Assembly: GCF_014694385.1 (NCBI RefSeq)
Contig: NZ_JAAOCA010000015.1
Span: 1 to 64,000, forward strand
Length of the DNA stretch: 64,000 nucleotides
Direction of reading: 5' to 3'
Origin: Pseudomonas typographi
GTDB lineage: Bacteria; Pseudomonadota; Gammaproteobacteria; Pseudomonadales; Pseudomonadaceae
The notes under the pieces were generated by a model that saw only the letters and a list, made by a program, of their open reading frames with translations, ran no database searches and had not been told where the DNA came from. Below are positions 25,788 to 35,128 of the stretch, one piece after another. Position 1 is the first letter of the stretch, and every line of letters begins with the position of its first letter. The position numbers and the translations under genes were made by a program.

Positions 25788-26705
25788 CTAAACGGTTACA
25801 GGGGGCTGCGCGGCCTTGGCTTCCAGCTTGCGCCACAGCAGCCGCACATTGGCCTTGCGCATCAGGGCGCATCGGTACAAGCGAATCTCGAGCGGCACCT
25901 GCCAGCGCGGCCCCCCGCACACCGCCAATTCGCCCCGGGCCAATTCCGAGCGCACACTCAGCCGAGGCACCCAGGCCACCCCTAGCCCTTCGAGCGCCAT
26001 GGCCTTGTGGCTATCGGCCATGGCCGTTTCGTACACAGTGGTGTAGCGCAGGTTTCGCTGGCGCAGCAGGCCACTGACCGAGCGCCCGAGAAACGCCCCA
26101 GCGCTGTAGGCCAACAGCGGCACACTGGTGTCGCTGTCAAGGTCGTAAAGCGGTTTGGCGTTGGCGCCCACGGCGCACACCGGGAGCATTTCCGTGACGC
26201 CCAGGTGCAGCGAAGGGAAGATCTCCGGGTCCATTTGCATGGCTGAATCCGGGTCGTAGAACGCCAGCATGATGTCGCAGCCACCCTCGCGCAGGGCGTG
26301 CACGGCATCCCCCACATTGGTGGCGACCAGCCGGGTAGCCATCGGCAGGCCGTCGTTACGCAACTGCGCCACCCACCCGGGGAAAAAGCCCAACGCCAGC
26401 GAATGCGCGGCGGCAACTTGGATCACCTCACCCTGGCCGCCTTCAAGGTGGTGCAAGTGGCGCAACACTTCGGCCAGTTGGTCCACCACCGTGCGCGCCG
26501 TCACCAGGAACAACTGCCCGGCCTCGGTAAGCTCGATGGGGGTGCGCGAACGGTTGACCAGGGTCAGCCCGAGCGCGGCCTCAAGGCTACGGATGCGCCG
26601 GCTGAAGGCCGGCTGCGTCACGAAACGGCGCTCGGCGGCCTGGGAAAAACTGCGGGTACCGGCCAGCGCGCTGAAATCTTCGAGCCATTTGGTTTCAACG
26701 TTCAT
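25788..26705 (-). CDS. LysR-family regulator, divergent from aspA
   Basis: A 305-residue LysR regulator. The helix-turn-helix is FSALAGTRSFSQAAERRFVTQPAFSRRIRSLE (about residues 10-40), followed by the effector-binding domain. ATG at 26705 is favoured over the longer frame because it places the HTH at the usual distance and has GGAGTGGG upstream. It is divergent from aspA, so it may control aspartate ammonia-lyase; this is inferred from position. Confidence 0.85.
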   Translation of the reverse strand: MNVETKWLEDFSALAGTRSFSQAAERRFVTQPAFSRRIRSLEAALGLTLVNRSRTPIELTEAGQLFLVTARTVVDQLAEVLRHLHHLEGGQGEVIQVAAAHSLALGFFPGWVAQLRNDGLPMATRLVATNVGDAVHALREGGCDIMLAFYDPDSAMQMDPEIFPSLHLGVTEMLPVCAVGANAKPLYDLDSDTSVPLLAYSAGAFLGRSVSGLLRQRNLRYTTVYETAMADSHKAMALEGLGVAWVPRLSVRSELARGELAVCGGPRWQVPLEIRLYRCALMRKANVRLLWRKLEAKAAQPPVTV

Positions 26706-26881
26706 CACCCACTCCGGTAATACCGTGGCCCCACACGCACGCATGCAGCATAAGGTCACATCGATCATTATGCCGTTTGTGCATAGGCCAGTGTGGAACA
26801 GCATTGGCCAGCGTGCGGCTACAAGCTCAGTATTATAGGCATTCCGGCATTGCCCGGGCCATCACCGAGATGATCTCTATC

Positions 26882-28306
26882 ATGTCCTCTGCTGCATCAC
26901 TGCGCATCGAAAAAGACCTGCTTGGCGCTCTGGAAGTCCCCGCCAGCGCCTACTACGGCATTCAAACCCTTCGAGCGGTGAACAACTTCCGTTTGTCGGG
27001 TGTGCCGTTGTCGCATTACCCCAAACTGGTCACTGCCCTGGCGATGGTCAAGCAGGCGGCGGCAGACGCGAACCACGAGCTGGGGCATCTGGCGCAAGCC
27101 AAGCATGCGGCGATCAGCGAGGCATGCGCCCGCATCATCCGCGGCGATTTCCACGAGCAGTTCGTGGTCGACATGATCCAAGGCGGCGCCGGCACCTCGA
27201 CCAACATGAATGCCAACGAGGTAATCGCCAACATCGGCCTGGAGGCAATGGGCAAACAAAAGGGTGAGTACCAGTACCTGCACCCCAATAATGACGTGAA
27301 CATGGCGCAGTCGACCAACGACGCCTACCCCACCGCCATTCGCCTAGGCCTGCTGCTGGGCCACGATGCCCTGCTGGCCAGCCTCGACAGCCTGATCCAA
27401 GCTTTTGCCGCCAAGGGCGAAGCGTTCGCCCACGTATTAAAGATGGGCCGCACGCAGTTGCAAGACGCCGTGCCGATGACCTTGGGCCAGGAATTCCATG
27501 CCTTCGCCACCACTTTGGGCGAGGACCTCAACCGCCTGCGCAGCCTGGCGCCAGAATTGCTCACCGAAGTGAACCTGGGTGGCACCGCGATCGGTACGGG
27601 CATCAATGCCGACCCGCGCTACCAGCACTTGGCGGTACAGCGCTTGGCGACCATCAGCGGGCAACCGCTGGTACCCGCCGCCGACCTGATCGAAGCCACC
27701 TCCGACATGGGCGCTTTCGTGTTGTTTTCCGGCATGCTCAAGCGTACTGCGGTGAAGCTCTCGAAAATCTGCAACGACCTGCGCTTACTCTCCAGCGGCC
27801 CACGCACCGGCATCAACGAAATCAACCTGCCAGCGCGCCAGCCGGGCAGCTCGATCATGCCTGGCAAGGTGAACCCGGTGATCCCGGAAGCGGTGAACAT
27901 GGTCGCCTTCGAGATCATGGGCAACGACTTGGCGTTGACCATCGCCGCCGAAGGTGGCCAGTTGCAACTCAACGTGATGGAGCCCTTGATCGCTTACAAA
28001 ATCTTCGACTCGATCCGCCTGTTGCAACGGGCCATGGACATGCTGCGCGAGCATTGCGTGGTGGGCATTACCGCCAACGAACAACGCTGCCGTGAATTGG
28101 TCGAGCACTCCATCGGCCTGGTGACCGCGCTGAACCCCTACATCGGCTATGAAAATGCCACCCGCGTGGCCCGCACCGCGCTGCAAACCGGCCGCGGTGT
28201 GTTGGAACTGGTGCGTGAAGAGGGCTTGCTCGACGAAGCCATGCTCGCCGACATCCTGCGCCCGGAAAACATGATCGCACCGCGGTTGGTGCCCCTGAAG
28301 GGCTGA
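26882..28306 (+). CDS. aspA: Aspartate ammonia-lyase AspA
   Basis: A 474-residue member of the fumarase/aspartase superfamily; deaminates aspartate to fumarate and ammonia. The superfamily signature GSSIMPGKVNPVIPE is intact, as are GGAGTSTNMNANEVIAN and HPNNDVNMAQSTNDAYPTA. Aspartase rather than fumarase C is favoured by the N terminus (IEKDLLGALEVPASAYYGIQTLRA) and by gene position. ATG at 26882. A strong terminator follows. Confidence 0.93.
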   Translation: MSSAASLRIEKDLLGALEVPASAYYGIQTLRAVNNFRLSGVPLSHYPKLVTALAMVKQAAADANHELGHLAQAKHAAISEACARIIRGDFHEQFVVDMIQGGAGTSTNMNANEVIANIGLEAMGKQKGEYQYLHPNNDVNMAQSTNDAYPTAIRLGLLLGHDALLASLDSLIQAFAAKGEAFAHVLKMGRTQLQDAVPMTLGQEFHAFATTLGEDLNRLRSLAPELLTEVNLGGTAIGTGINADPRYQHLAVQRLATISGQPLVPAADLIEATSDMGAFVLFSGMLKRTAVKLSKICNDLRLLSSGPRTGINEINLPARQPGSSIMPGKVNPVIPEAVNMVAFEIMGNDLALTIAAEGGQLQLNVMEPLIAYKIFDSIRLLQRAMDMLREHCVVGITANEQRCRELVEHSIGLVTALNPYIGYENATRVARTALQTGRGVLELVREEGLLDEAMLADILRPENMIAPRLVPLKG

Positions 28307-28355
28307 CCGCCATCCCGCCTCACCAGGTCGAGAGGGTAGACACCTCTCACCTTTC

Positions 28356-28389
28356 AAGGCTCCAGGGCCCCGCCCGGAGCCTTTTTTTT
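28356..28389 (+). terminator. Rho-independent terminator of aspA
   Basis: Stem AAGGCTCC/GGAGCCTT with a GC-rich loop, running into eight T. Located 50 nt after the aspA stop. Confidence 0.9.
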
Positions 28390-28511
28390 CGCGAAGGCTT
28401 CCCACGCCCGCGAAGCATAGCCTTATGCAAATAAATTATAAATATGCAGCCATTCAATAACCTCCAGCAATGATAAATTGCCGCCCAAGGGGATTATCAA
28501 GGAGCGGCACC

Positions 28512-29495
28512 ATGGATAACGGTAACAATAAACGGCTCAACGCCCTCTCCCGGCGCAACGTGATCAAGGCGGGTATCGGCCTTGCCGCCGCATGGCAACT
28601 TGGCTCGGTGCACGCCGCCGAGGCCAGTACGCTGCGGATCGGCTATCAGAAGTTCAACACACTCAACATCCTCAAGGGCACCGGCCTGTTCGAGAAGGCG
28701 CTACAGCCCCACGGCATCCAGGTCGAGTGGCGCGAGTTTCCCGGCGGTTCGCAATTGGTCGAGGCGCTCTACACCGGGGCCATCGATGTGGGGCACGCCT
28801 CGGACGCGGTGTCGGTATTCCAGCAGGCCACGGGGAAGAACCTTAATTATCTGGCCGCCGAAAGCCCGTACCCGGGAGGTATTGGCCTGCTGGTCAAGGA
28901 GGATTCGCAGATCACCCAAGTGGCCCATTTGAAGGGGCGCCGGGTCGGCGTGGGCAAAGGCTACAACATCCAGTACGCGCTGATCCGGGCTCTGCAAAGT
29001 CATGGCCTGGCGTATAGCGATATCGAGCCGGTGTACATCGTCACAGCCTCCGATGCGGTGGCCGCCTATCAGGCCGGTAGCATCGACGCCGTGGGCTTGT
29101 GGGACCCGTTCCTCGCCGGGGCGCAACTGGCCACGCCGTCACGGTTGTTGTTCGATGGCACAGGGCTGTCGAATAACCGCACGTTCCATTTAGCCCGCCC
29201 CGAGGCTATCGAACCGCACCGTCAGGCGCTCGCACTGCTGTTCGAAACGCTCAAGCAGACCAACCAGTGGGCCGAGCAAAACCCCGATAAAGTCGTGGCG
29301 TTGCTGGCGCCACAGTTGGGCATCGACCCGAACATCCTTGACCTGGCGACCAAGCGCCGACGCTATGGCATCGTCCCGCTCAGCGCCGCCATTGCCGAAG
29401 AACAGCAACGCATGGCCGACGTTTTTCTTGAGCTGAAGCTGATCCCCAATAAAATCGATGTGCAAACGCTGTTCAGCACAGCAGTGGTGGTGTAG
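28512..29495 (+). CDS. Aliphatic sulfonate-type ABC substrate-binding protein
   Basis: A 327-residue SsuA/TauA-like binding protein. The N terminus LSRRNVIKAGIGLAAAW with VHAAEA looks like a twin-arginine signal. The mature part has LRIGYQKFNTLNILKG, EWREFPGGSQLVEAL, GAIDVGHASDAVSVFQQA and AAYQAGSIDAVGLWDPFLA, typical of sulfonate or nitrate-class receptors. No permease or ATPase gene is adjacent, so it is an orphan receptor or works with a distant ssuBC. ATG at 28512 follows AAGGAG. Confidence 0.85.
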   Translation: MDNGNNKRLNALSRRNVIKAGIGLAAAWQLGSVHAAEASTLRIGYQKFNTLNILKGTGLFEKALQPHGIQVEWREFPGGSQLVEALYTGAIDVGHASDAVSVFQQATGKNLNYLAAESPYPGGIGLLVKEDSQITQVAHLKGRRVGVGKGYNIQYALIRALQSHGLAYSDIEPVYIVTASDAVAAYQAGSIDAVGLWDPFLAGAQLATPSRLLFDGTGLSNNRTFHLARPEAIEPHRQALALLFETLKQTNQWAEQNPDKVVALLAPQLGIDPNILDLATKRRRYGIVPLSAAIAEEQQRMADVFLELKLIPNKIDVQTLFSTAVVV

Positions 29496-29513
29496 GTACA
29501 ACTGTTGCCGGCG

Positions 29514-29595
29514 CCTGGTGTGGCGTTATGAAGCTGAAATGAAGCCCGTGGCGTAAAGCCCACCGGTGCCGATCGAACTGGCCGACGCCACATCA
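29514..29595. repeat. Dispersed intergenic palindromic repeat, copy F
   Basis: Ends CCTGGTGTGGCGTT and GACGCCACATCA are inverted. It lies 18 nt after the binding-protein stop and 18 nt before the stop of the convergent SDR gene. The interior resembles the other copies little. Confidence 0.5.
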
Positions 29596-29613
29596 ACAGC
29601 TGATAAACGCCGC

Positions 29614-30453
29614 CTAAAGGTGGCTTGAATCGATCTCGGTGCTCATGGCCACTTCCCGTTGCCGCTCCAGCGCGGCTAATCGCTCAGCCAACGCTGTGTG
29701 CACCCGGGCATAGGCACCGCTACCGAGCAATAAACGCCTGGGCGCAGGCTGGGCGTCGGCCACCTCAAGCATCGCTTCGGCCATTTTTTGTGGGTCGCCC
29801 GTCAGCGGGAAAGCACCACTGGCCACCGCTCTACGCACGTCACCGGCAGGCGTGTGCTCATACTCGGCCATCACCGGGGGGCTAACCAGCGCCGCGCCAA
29901 AGTTGGTGCGTGTGGGGCCGGGCTCTACCAGGGTGAATTCGATTCCGAATGGCGCCACCTCTTGGGCGACCGATTCGACAAAACCTTCAATGGCCCATTT
30001 GCTCGCGTGGTACAGGCTGAAGTTAGGGTAAGCGAGTTGCCCGCCCTCCGAGGACACCTGCAATACCCGGCCCCCACCTTGCGCGCGCAAAAAAGGTAAG
30101 CACGCACGGATAACCTGGATCGAGCCCACTAGGTTCGTGCGCAACTGTTGGTCGATTTGGTCGTCGCTGACTTCCTCCGCCGCGCCAAATAGTGCATACC
30201 CGGCACTGTTCACGACCACATCGATGCGGCCCAGCTCGGTAAACGCCCGGTGGACCACATCGCGGATGGCCACTGTGCTGTTCACGTCCAATTGGGCCGC
30301 CCATAGCCGTTCCCCATAGCGCGCTTTGAGCTCGCTCAACGCATCCGGGTGGCGCAGGGTGGCAGCAACGCGGTCGCCGCGCGCCAGCAATTGCTCGACC
30401 AACGCTCGGCCGATGCCAGAGGAGCTTCCGGTGATTAACCAGGTGTGGTTCAT
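29614..30453 (-). CDS. Short-chain dehydrogenase/reductase
   Basis: A 279-residue classical SDR. The cofactor motif TGSSSGIG is at residues 7-14, the NAG-like motif appears as VNSAGYALFG, and the catalytic YHASK follows. An Arg in LRHPD after the second strand suggests NADP(H). The substrate is unknown. It is divergent from a LysR gene, the usual arrangement of a regulator and its target. Confidence 0.88.
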   Translation of the reverse strand: MNHTWLITGSSSGIGRALVEQLLARGDRVAATLRHPDALSELKARYGERLWAAQLDVNSTVAIRDVVHRAFTELGRIDVVVNSAGYALFGAAEEVSDDQIDQQLRTNLVGSIQVIRACLPFLRAQGGGRVLQVSSEGGQLAYPNFSLYHASKWAIEGFVESVAQEVAPFGIEFTLVEPGPTRTNFGAALVSPPVMAEYEHTPAGDVRRAVASGAFPLTGDPQKMAEAMLEVADAQPAPRRLLLGSGAYARVHTALAERLAALERQREVAMSTEIDSSHL

Positions 30454-30493
30454 AGGCTTAACCTCAACGTGCGTAGCCAGTTTGGCTATCGAG

Positions 30494-30503
30494 GTGTAAA
30501 CAC
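30494..30503. promoter_or_regulatory. Palindrome in the SDR/LysR divergent promoter region
   Basis: GTGTAAACAC (GTGT-AA-ACAC) lies midway in the 111-nt gap between the divergent SDR and LysR genes, where a LysR operator is expected. Assignment is positional. Confidence 0.35.
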
Positions 30504-30564
30504 TACGCGCCCTGAACTGCTGCTACTATCCAGCCAATCAGGGATGCACCCATGAAATTCACCC

Positions 30565-31461
30565 ATGAATAAACTGCCGCTTTCCCTTTCCGAGTTGCGC
30601 GCGCTGGCAACGATTGCCACCTACCGAAGCTATCGCAAGGCAGCAGATGAACTCGGCTTGTCGGCTTCTACCCTGAGCCACATGATGCGAACCCTGGAGG
30701 CGAACCTGGGCGTGCGCCTGCTTAACCGCACCACGCGGAGCGTGGCCGTTACAGCGGCAGGTGCGCAACTGCTCAAGCGGTTGGCACCGCTGTTGCGTGA
30801 ATTCGAGTTGGCCGTGGAAGAGGTTAATCAGTTTCGCGAATTGCCCAGTGGCACACTTCGAATCAATGCCAGCGAGCCGGCTGCACGCATTCTAATGGAG
30901 GCCATCCTGCCCAGGTTCCTGATGCGTTTTCCGCAGATGTCGGTTGACCTGGTCACCGAAGGCCGCCTGGTCGATATCGTCGCCAATGGCTTCGACGCCG
31001 GCATCCGCTTGGCCGAGTCCGTCCCTCAGGACATGATCGCGGTGCCCATAGGCGCGGATACGCGTTTTGTCACCGTCGCTTCGCCGGCCTACCTGGCGAG
31101 CCGCTCCAGGCCATTGGCACCAGATGATCTGTTGCGGCACCCGTGCATCTGTATTCGCATGCCCAGTGGTAAACCCTACCGTTGGGAATTCGAAAAGCGT
31201 GGGCAAGCGCTGGTAATAGACGTTAAAGGCCAACTGACCCTCGACAATGCAGAAATCATGGCCGACGCAGCCGTTCAAGGGCTGGGCATCGCCTATGTGC
31301 AGGAGCACACGGTGGCCCGGCATTTGGCCGCCGCGCAATTGGTGACCGTTCTGGAAGACTGGTGCCCCCGAACCGGCGGCTTGTTTTTATATTATCCGGG
31401 GCATCGCCATATCCCGGCAGGGTTGCAGGCGTTCATTGAAGTGTTGAGGGGCATTGATTGA
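30565..31461 (+). CDS. LysR-family regulator, divergent from SDR gene
   Basis: A 298-residue LysR regulator. The HTH is ATIATYRSYRKAADELGLSASTLSHMMRTLEANLG near residues 14-48; the effector domain has the IRLAESVPQDMIAVPIG segment common in regulators paired with SDR or quinone-type oxidoreductases. Likely controls the SDR gene next to it; the inducer is unknown. Confidence 0.87.
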   Translation: MNKLPLSLSELRALATIATYRSYRKAADELGLSASTLSHMMRTLEANLGVRLLNRTTRSVAVTAAGAQLLKRLAPLLREFELAVEEVNQFRELPSGTLRINASEPAARILMEAILPRFLMRFPQMSVDLVTEGRLVDIVANGFDAGIRLAESVPQDMIAVPIGADTRFVTVASPAYLASRSRPLAPDDLLRHPCICIRMPSGKPYRWEFEKRGQALVIDVKGQLTLDNAEIMADAAVQGLGIAYVQEHTVARHLAAAQLVTVLEDWCPRTGGLFLYYPGHRHIPAGLQAFIEVLRGID

Positions 31462-31616
31462 GCCAGCGCATTGGCCGCAAGCGCGGGCTGCGTACCGGCG
31501 GGGCGGTAGTTTTTGTCACTCTTTAATCGCGCCGGCCACTTCGTGGCAAGCGCTCGTTTCGTTCGTGGGTATTTCGTAGGTATAGTGCCCGCCCATCTCC
31601 CGTAGGCGGCCCAAAC

Positions 31617-31655
31617 CGCCCCTGCGCCGCGGCGCCGCTGAGCGGCGCAGGGGCG
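31617..31655. repeat. Perfect 14-bp inverted repeat upstream of asparaginase gene
   Basis: Arms CGCCCCTGCGCCGC (31617-31630) and GCGGCGCAGGGGCG (31642-31655) are perfectly complementary around an 11-nt loop. No T tract follows. It lies 53 nt upstream of the asparaginase start and 155 nt after the LysR stop, so it could be an mRNA leader structure or a Rho-independent-like stop without U tail. Confidence 0.5.
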
Positions 31656-31708
31656 CTGGCGCAACCGGGGGTACTGCTTGGCGACGCATTCACAACGGAG
31701 GCTTGTGC

Positions 31709-32707
31709 ATGAATACCCCTCAACCGGCTCGCCACATCCGCGTGCTTTATACCGGTGGCACCATCGGCATGCTGCAGAACGCCAACGGCAGCCTGGCGCC
31801 GGCAGCAGGCTTCGAAGCGCGCATGCGTGCGCAGTTGCAGGGGCAGGCAGTGGCCGTGCCGGCCTGGAGCTTCCAGCCCATGCAGCCGCTGATCGACAGC
31901 GCCAACATGGCGCCGGCCTATTGGCAACAACTGCGTGAGGCGATCGTCGCAGCGGTGGACACCGATGGCTGCGATGCGCTGCTGGTGCTGCACGGCACCG
32001 ATACCCTGGCGTACAGCGCGGCGGCGATGGCCTTCCAACTGCTGGGCCTGCCGGCGCCGGTGCTGTTCACAGGCTCCATGCTGCCAGCCGGGGTGCCCCA
32101 AAGCGATGCTTGGGAGAATGTGAACGGTGCCCTGGCCATGCTGGCCGCTGGCCAGCCGCCCGGCGTACAGTTGTACTTCCATGGCGAGCTGATCGCACCG
32201 AGCCGCTGTGCAAAAATTCGCAGCTACGGCCGCCGGCCATTTGCCTCGTTACAGCGCAATGGCGGGGCGGCACCTGCCCAGGCACTGCCGGTGCAGTTGA
32301 GCTACCGCCAGCATAAAGAAGTGGCCAACGTTGCCGTACTGCCCTTGGTGCCGGGCTTTGACGCCGCGCTGCTGCATGCGGCGGTCGGCCAAGGTGCGCA
32401 GGCGCTGGTGCTGGAATGCTATGGCAGCGGTACGGGGCCCAGCGACAACCCGGCCTTCCTTGCGGCACTGCGCCAGGCAACGGCCAACGGTGTCATTGTG
32501 GTCGCCATTACTCAATGCCATGAGGGCGGCGTGGACCTGGACGTATACGAAGCCGGCAGCCGCCTGCGCGATGCCGGCGTGCTCAGTGGCGGCGGCATGA
32601 CCCGCGAAGCGGCCCTGGGCAAGCTGCACGGCCTGCTCGGCATTGGCCTGGCACCGAGCGAAATCCGCCGCCTGGTCGAACTCGACCTGTGCGGCGAATT
32701 GCGCTGA
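31709..32707 (+). CDS. ansA: Type I L-asparaginase (AnsA-like)
   Basis: A 332-residue asparaginase. The first catalytic Thr is in YTGGTIGML, the second triad segment in LHGTDTLAYSA, and GSMLPAGVPQSDAWENV follows as in the family. There is no signal peptide, consistent with a cytoplasmic type I enzyme that hydrolyses asparagine to aspartate and ammonia. ATG at 31709 follows CGGAGG; an in-frame TTG lies 6 nt upstream. Confidence 0.88.
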   Translation: MNTPQPARHIRVLYTGGTIGMLQNANGSLAPAAGFEARMRAQLQGQAVAVPAWSFQPMQPLIDSANMAPAYWQQLREAIVAAVDTDGCDALLVLHGTDTLAYSAAAMAFQLLGLPAPVLFTGSMLPAGVPQSDAWENVNGALAMLAAGQPPGVQLYFHGELIAPSRCAKIRSYGRRPFASLQRNGGAAPAQALPVQLSYRQHKEVANVAVLPLVPGFDAALLHAAVGQGAQALVLECYGSGTGPSDNPAFLAALRQATANGVIVVAITQCHEGGVDLDVYEAGSRLRDAGVLSGGGMTREAALGKLHGLLGIGLAPSEIRRLVELDLCGELR

Positions 32708-33152
32708 GGCAGCCTTTTAGACCAACCTGTGGATAACCCTGGGCGAAGCTGTGGATGAAACTGCGGGCCGTTTCACATTGTGCCGCCGGGCATGAAAACT
32801 TCGCCACCCAACCCGTGCTGCCAGGGGGCCTGCGCGCGAGCCAGGCAGGCTACCGCTGCGTTGGCTGCACGGGGTAGCCGCCCAGCGGGGCAGGCTCATC
32901 AGGTTTGCTACCGCGGTTGTTCAATGCTTAAGAACTCTTGCTATCCGCGGCATCTAATCGTCTGCGGGGCTGGATGCAGCCACGCCATAAGGCAGCGGTC
33001 GGATGGCGACCTATACCAGCAAGCCAAGGCCATTGGATGGGCGAATCGGTACCCGCTGCCCCTGAAACCTAGCCTTCGTTATCGGCTGTCATTGAAAACG
33101 CGCCGAGCACTACGGTTTCATACCTTTCGTAAAGGCCACCTAGGAGCCAATA
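32708..33152. other. Intergenic region without recognisable gene
   Basis: This 445-nt stretch between the asparaginase and GNAT genes contains one exact DnaA box (TGTGGATAA at about 32729) and a near copy 20 nt later. Open frames here lack protein-like composition and Shine-Dalgarno sites. I see no RNA gene. Confidence 0.5.
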
Positions 33153-33839
33153 ATGCCTACAGCATTGCACTGGAACCCCGTGAAGGCCCCTGTGGCCAAG
33201 ACGATCGAAGGCCGCTTCATGCGCTTGGAAAAGCTCGAGCCGGCGCGCCACGGGGATGATCTGTGGGAACTGCTCCATGGGCCGGCCGCCGACGAAAAGC
33301 AGTGGGAGTACCTGCCCTATGGCCCCTTTGGCGACCGGGAGAGGTTCGACATCTGGCTCGATGGCTACGCGGTAAGCCCAGACCCACTCGGCTATTGCGT
33401 GGTGGATAAACAAAGCGGCCAAGCACAGGGCATTCTGAGCTTGATGTCGATCGTGCCAGCCCATGGCCGTATCGAGATAGGCCACGTGGCGTTTTCCTCG
33501 GCGATGCAGCGTACCCCCAAGGGCACCGAGGCGATCTACCTGCTGGGCAATATGATCTTCAGCCTGGGCTACCGCCGGGTGGAATGGAAATGCGACGATG
33601 AAAACGCACGCTCCAAGCGCGCTGCCGAGCGCTTCGGCTTTACCTTCGAGGGGGTGTTTCGCCAGCATATGGTGGTCAAGGGCCACAACCGCGACACCGC
33701 CTGGTTCTCCATCCGCGACAGCGATTGGCCAGCCATCGCGCAGGGGTTCGAGGCCTGGCTGGCAGAGGCGAACTTCAAGCAGGGCCAGCAGATACACAGC
33801 CTGGAAACGCTGCGCGGACGGTACGCCATCAAAAAGTGA
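33153..33839 (+). CDS. GNAT acetyltransferase, RimJ/RimL type
   Basis: A 228-residue GNAT-fold protein of the RimL-like group (Acetyltransf_3). GRFMRLEKLEPARHGDDLWELL at the N terminus, IEIGHVAFSSAMQRTPKGTEAIYLL at the acetyl-CoA-binding core and RVEWKCDDENARSKRAAERFGFTFEG are family segments. Targets of such enzymes range from protein N termini to small molecules; none can be assigned here. ATG at 33153 follows TAGGAG. Confidence 0.85.
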   Translation: MPTALHWNPVKAPVAKTIEGRFMRLEKLEPARHGDDLWELLHGPAADEKQWEYLPYGPFGDRERFDIWLDGYAVSPDPLGYCVVDKQSGQAQGILSLMSIVPAHGRIEIGHVAFSSAMQRTPKGTEAIYLLGNMIFSLGYRRVEWKCDDENARSKRAAERFGFTFEGVFRQHMVVKGHNRDTAWFSIRDSDWPAIAQGFEAWLAEANFKQGQQIHSLETLRGRYAIKK

Positions 33840-34133
33840 TACCGGTTAGCGGATCCCGGTCAGTCCGGCAGCATTCCTCGAAGCGCCGCGCCCGCCAGCG
33901 CGGCCTGCGGATTTTAGAGATATAGCCGCACCGTATGAAGGCGCGCGCTGCGCGGGCATTGGAAGAAACACCTTTTCCCCTATAAGGCGCCATTCCATAA
34001 GGGTATGGCCTTTCGTTCAAGCAAAATGGCTTTCATGCGACCGCGTAGGCCGCTGGACGCCGTCGCATAAATTCATAATGATGGCGGGCAATTCCGCCAA
34101 ACGAACCGCCCCGATTAAGGCCAAGCCCCCAGC

Positions 34134-34988
34134 ATGTCGAAGGCGATAAGCAAGAATTTGATCGTAACCAAGGATGTGGATAGCGTCCCTCGGCCTGTTT
34201 TCGCCGTCGGTAACACAATGGTGTCCAAAGACTGGGAAGCGGCGAGGCATCAGCACCGCAAAGCCCAACTTTTCTATTCCGTGCGTGGCGTCCTTAACTG
34301 CGAGATCGAAGATGGCGTGTGGATTGTGCCGCCACAATGTGCGGTGTGGATACCGGGGGGTTTACCGCATTCGGCACGCGGCTCCGGAGAAACAGAATGC
34401 TATTGCCTGTTCGTGGAGCCCAACGCCGCACCGGACCTTCCGAAAACCTGCTGCACCCTCGCGGTATCACCGCTGCTACGCGAGTTGATTCTGACGGCCG
34501 CAGGGTTCCCTGAGCTCTATGCACGAGGGGGCCGCGAAGACCGCCTGATCGCCACGTTGCTGGATGAGCTGGCGGCTGCCCCGGTGGAGGGCCTGCATTT
34601 GCCCATGCCACGCGATGCGCGGTTATGCCGGCTCGCGGAAATGCTGTTGGCCGACCCTACTGACAAAACCTCGATGGGCGACTGGGCTACCCGTATCGGG
34701 ATGAGCGAGCGAAGCATGAGCCGGCTTCTGTTGCACGAAATCGGAATGAGCTTCGGCCGCTGGCGCCGGCAACTGCATGTAATCCTTTCGCTTCAGCGCC
34801 TGACCAAGGGTGACAGTGTACAGACGGTGGCGCTAGACCTGGGCTACGAGAGCGCGAGTGGTTTTGTCACCATGTTCCGTAAAGCCGTAGGCAAACCACC
34901 GGCGCGATACCTTTCGGATCGAATGGCCAACACCACGGGTGGCGAAGCCCACGTTGGCCCGGGCATCATGCTTTCTAACCAGGGTTAA
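34134..34988 (+). CDS. AraC-family regulator with N-terminal cupin
   Basis: A 284-residue regulator. The cupin-like N-terminal part (about 30-110: HQHRKAQLFYSVRGVLNCEIEDG, IPGGLPHSARG) probably binds a ligand or metal, as in NimR-type regulators. The C-terminal AraC domain has WATRIGMSERSMSRLLLHEIGMSFGRWRRQL and VQTVALDLGYESASGFVTMFRKAVGKPPARYL. It lies next to the 3' end of a leftward efflux operon and is a candidate regulator of it, as NimR is of the NimT exporter. This is inferred. Confidence 0.85.
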   Translation: MSKAISKNLIVTKDVDSVPRPVFAVGNTMVSKDWEAARHQHRKAQLFYSVRGVLNCEIEDGVWIVPPQCAVWIPGGLPHSARGSGETECYCLFVEPNAAPDLPKTCCTLAVSPLLRELILTAAGFPELYARGGREDRLIATLLDELAAAPVEGLHLPMPRDARLCRLAEMLLADPTDKTSMGDWATRIGMSERSMSRLLLHEIGMSFGRWRRQLHVILSLQRLTKGDSVQTVALDLGYESASGFVTMFRKAVGKPPARYLSDRMANTTGGEAHVGPGIMLSNQG

Positions 34989-35128
34989 TCTGGCTCGCTT
35001 AACGTGAACCCCACCCTGCCTCAGGGGTGAGCGCCTCGATATCCACAGCGGGCCACCTTCTCTGCCATTGCGCACTTGCTGTATTCAGCATTGACCATCG
35101 CCGCTGTAGTTCGATGGTTGCGCCTTAT

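Noticed and set aside
32780..33259. Possible gene of 159 codons upstream of the GNAT gene
   Set aside because: No Shine-Dalgarno, it overlaps the GNAT start in another frame, and its sequence has no protein-like pattern.
33069..33797. A 242-codon frame antisense to the GNAT gene
   Set aside because: The GNAT gene has a good start and family motifs; the antisense frame has none.
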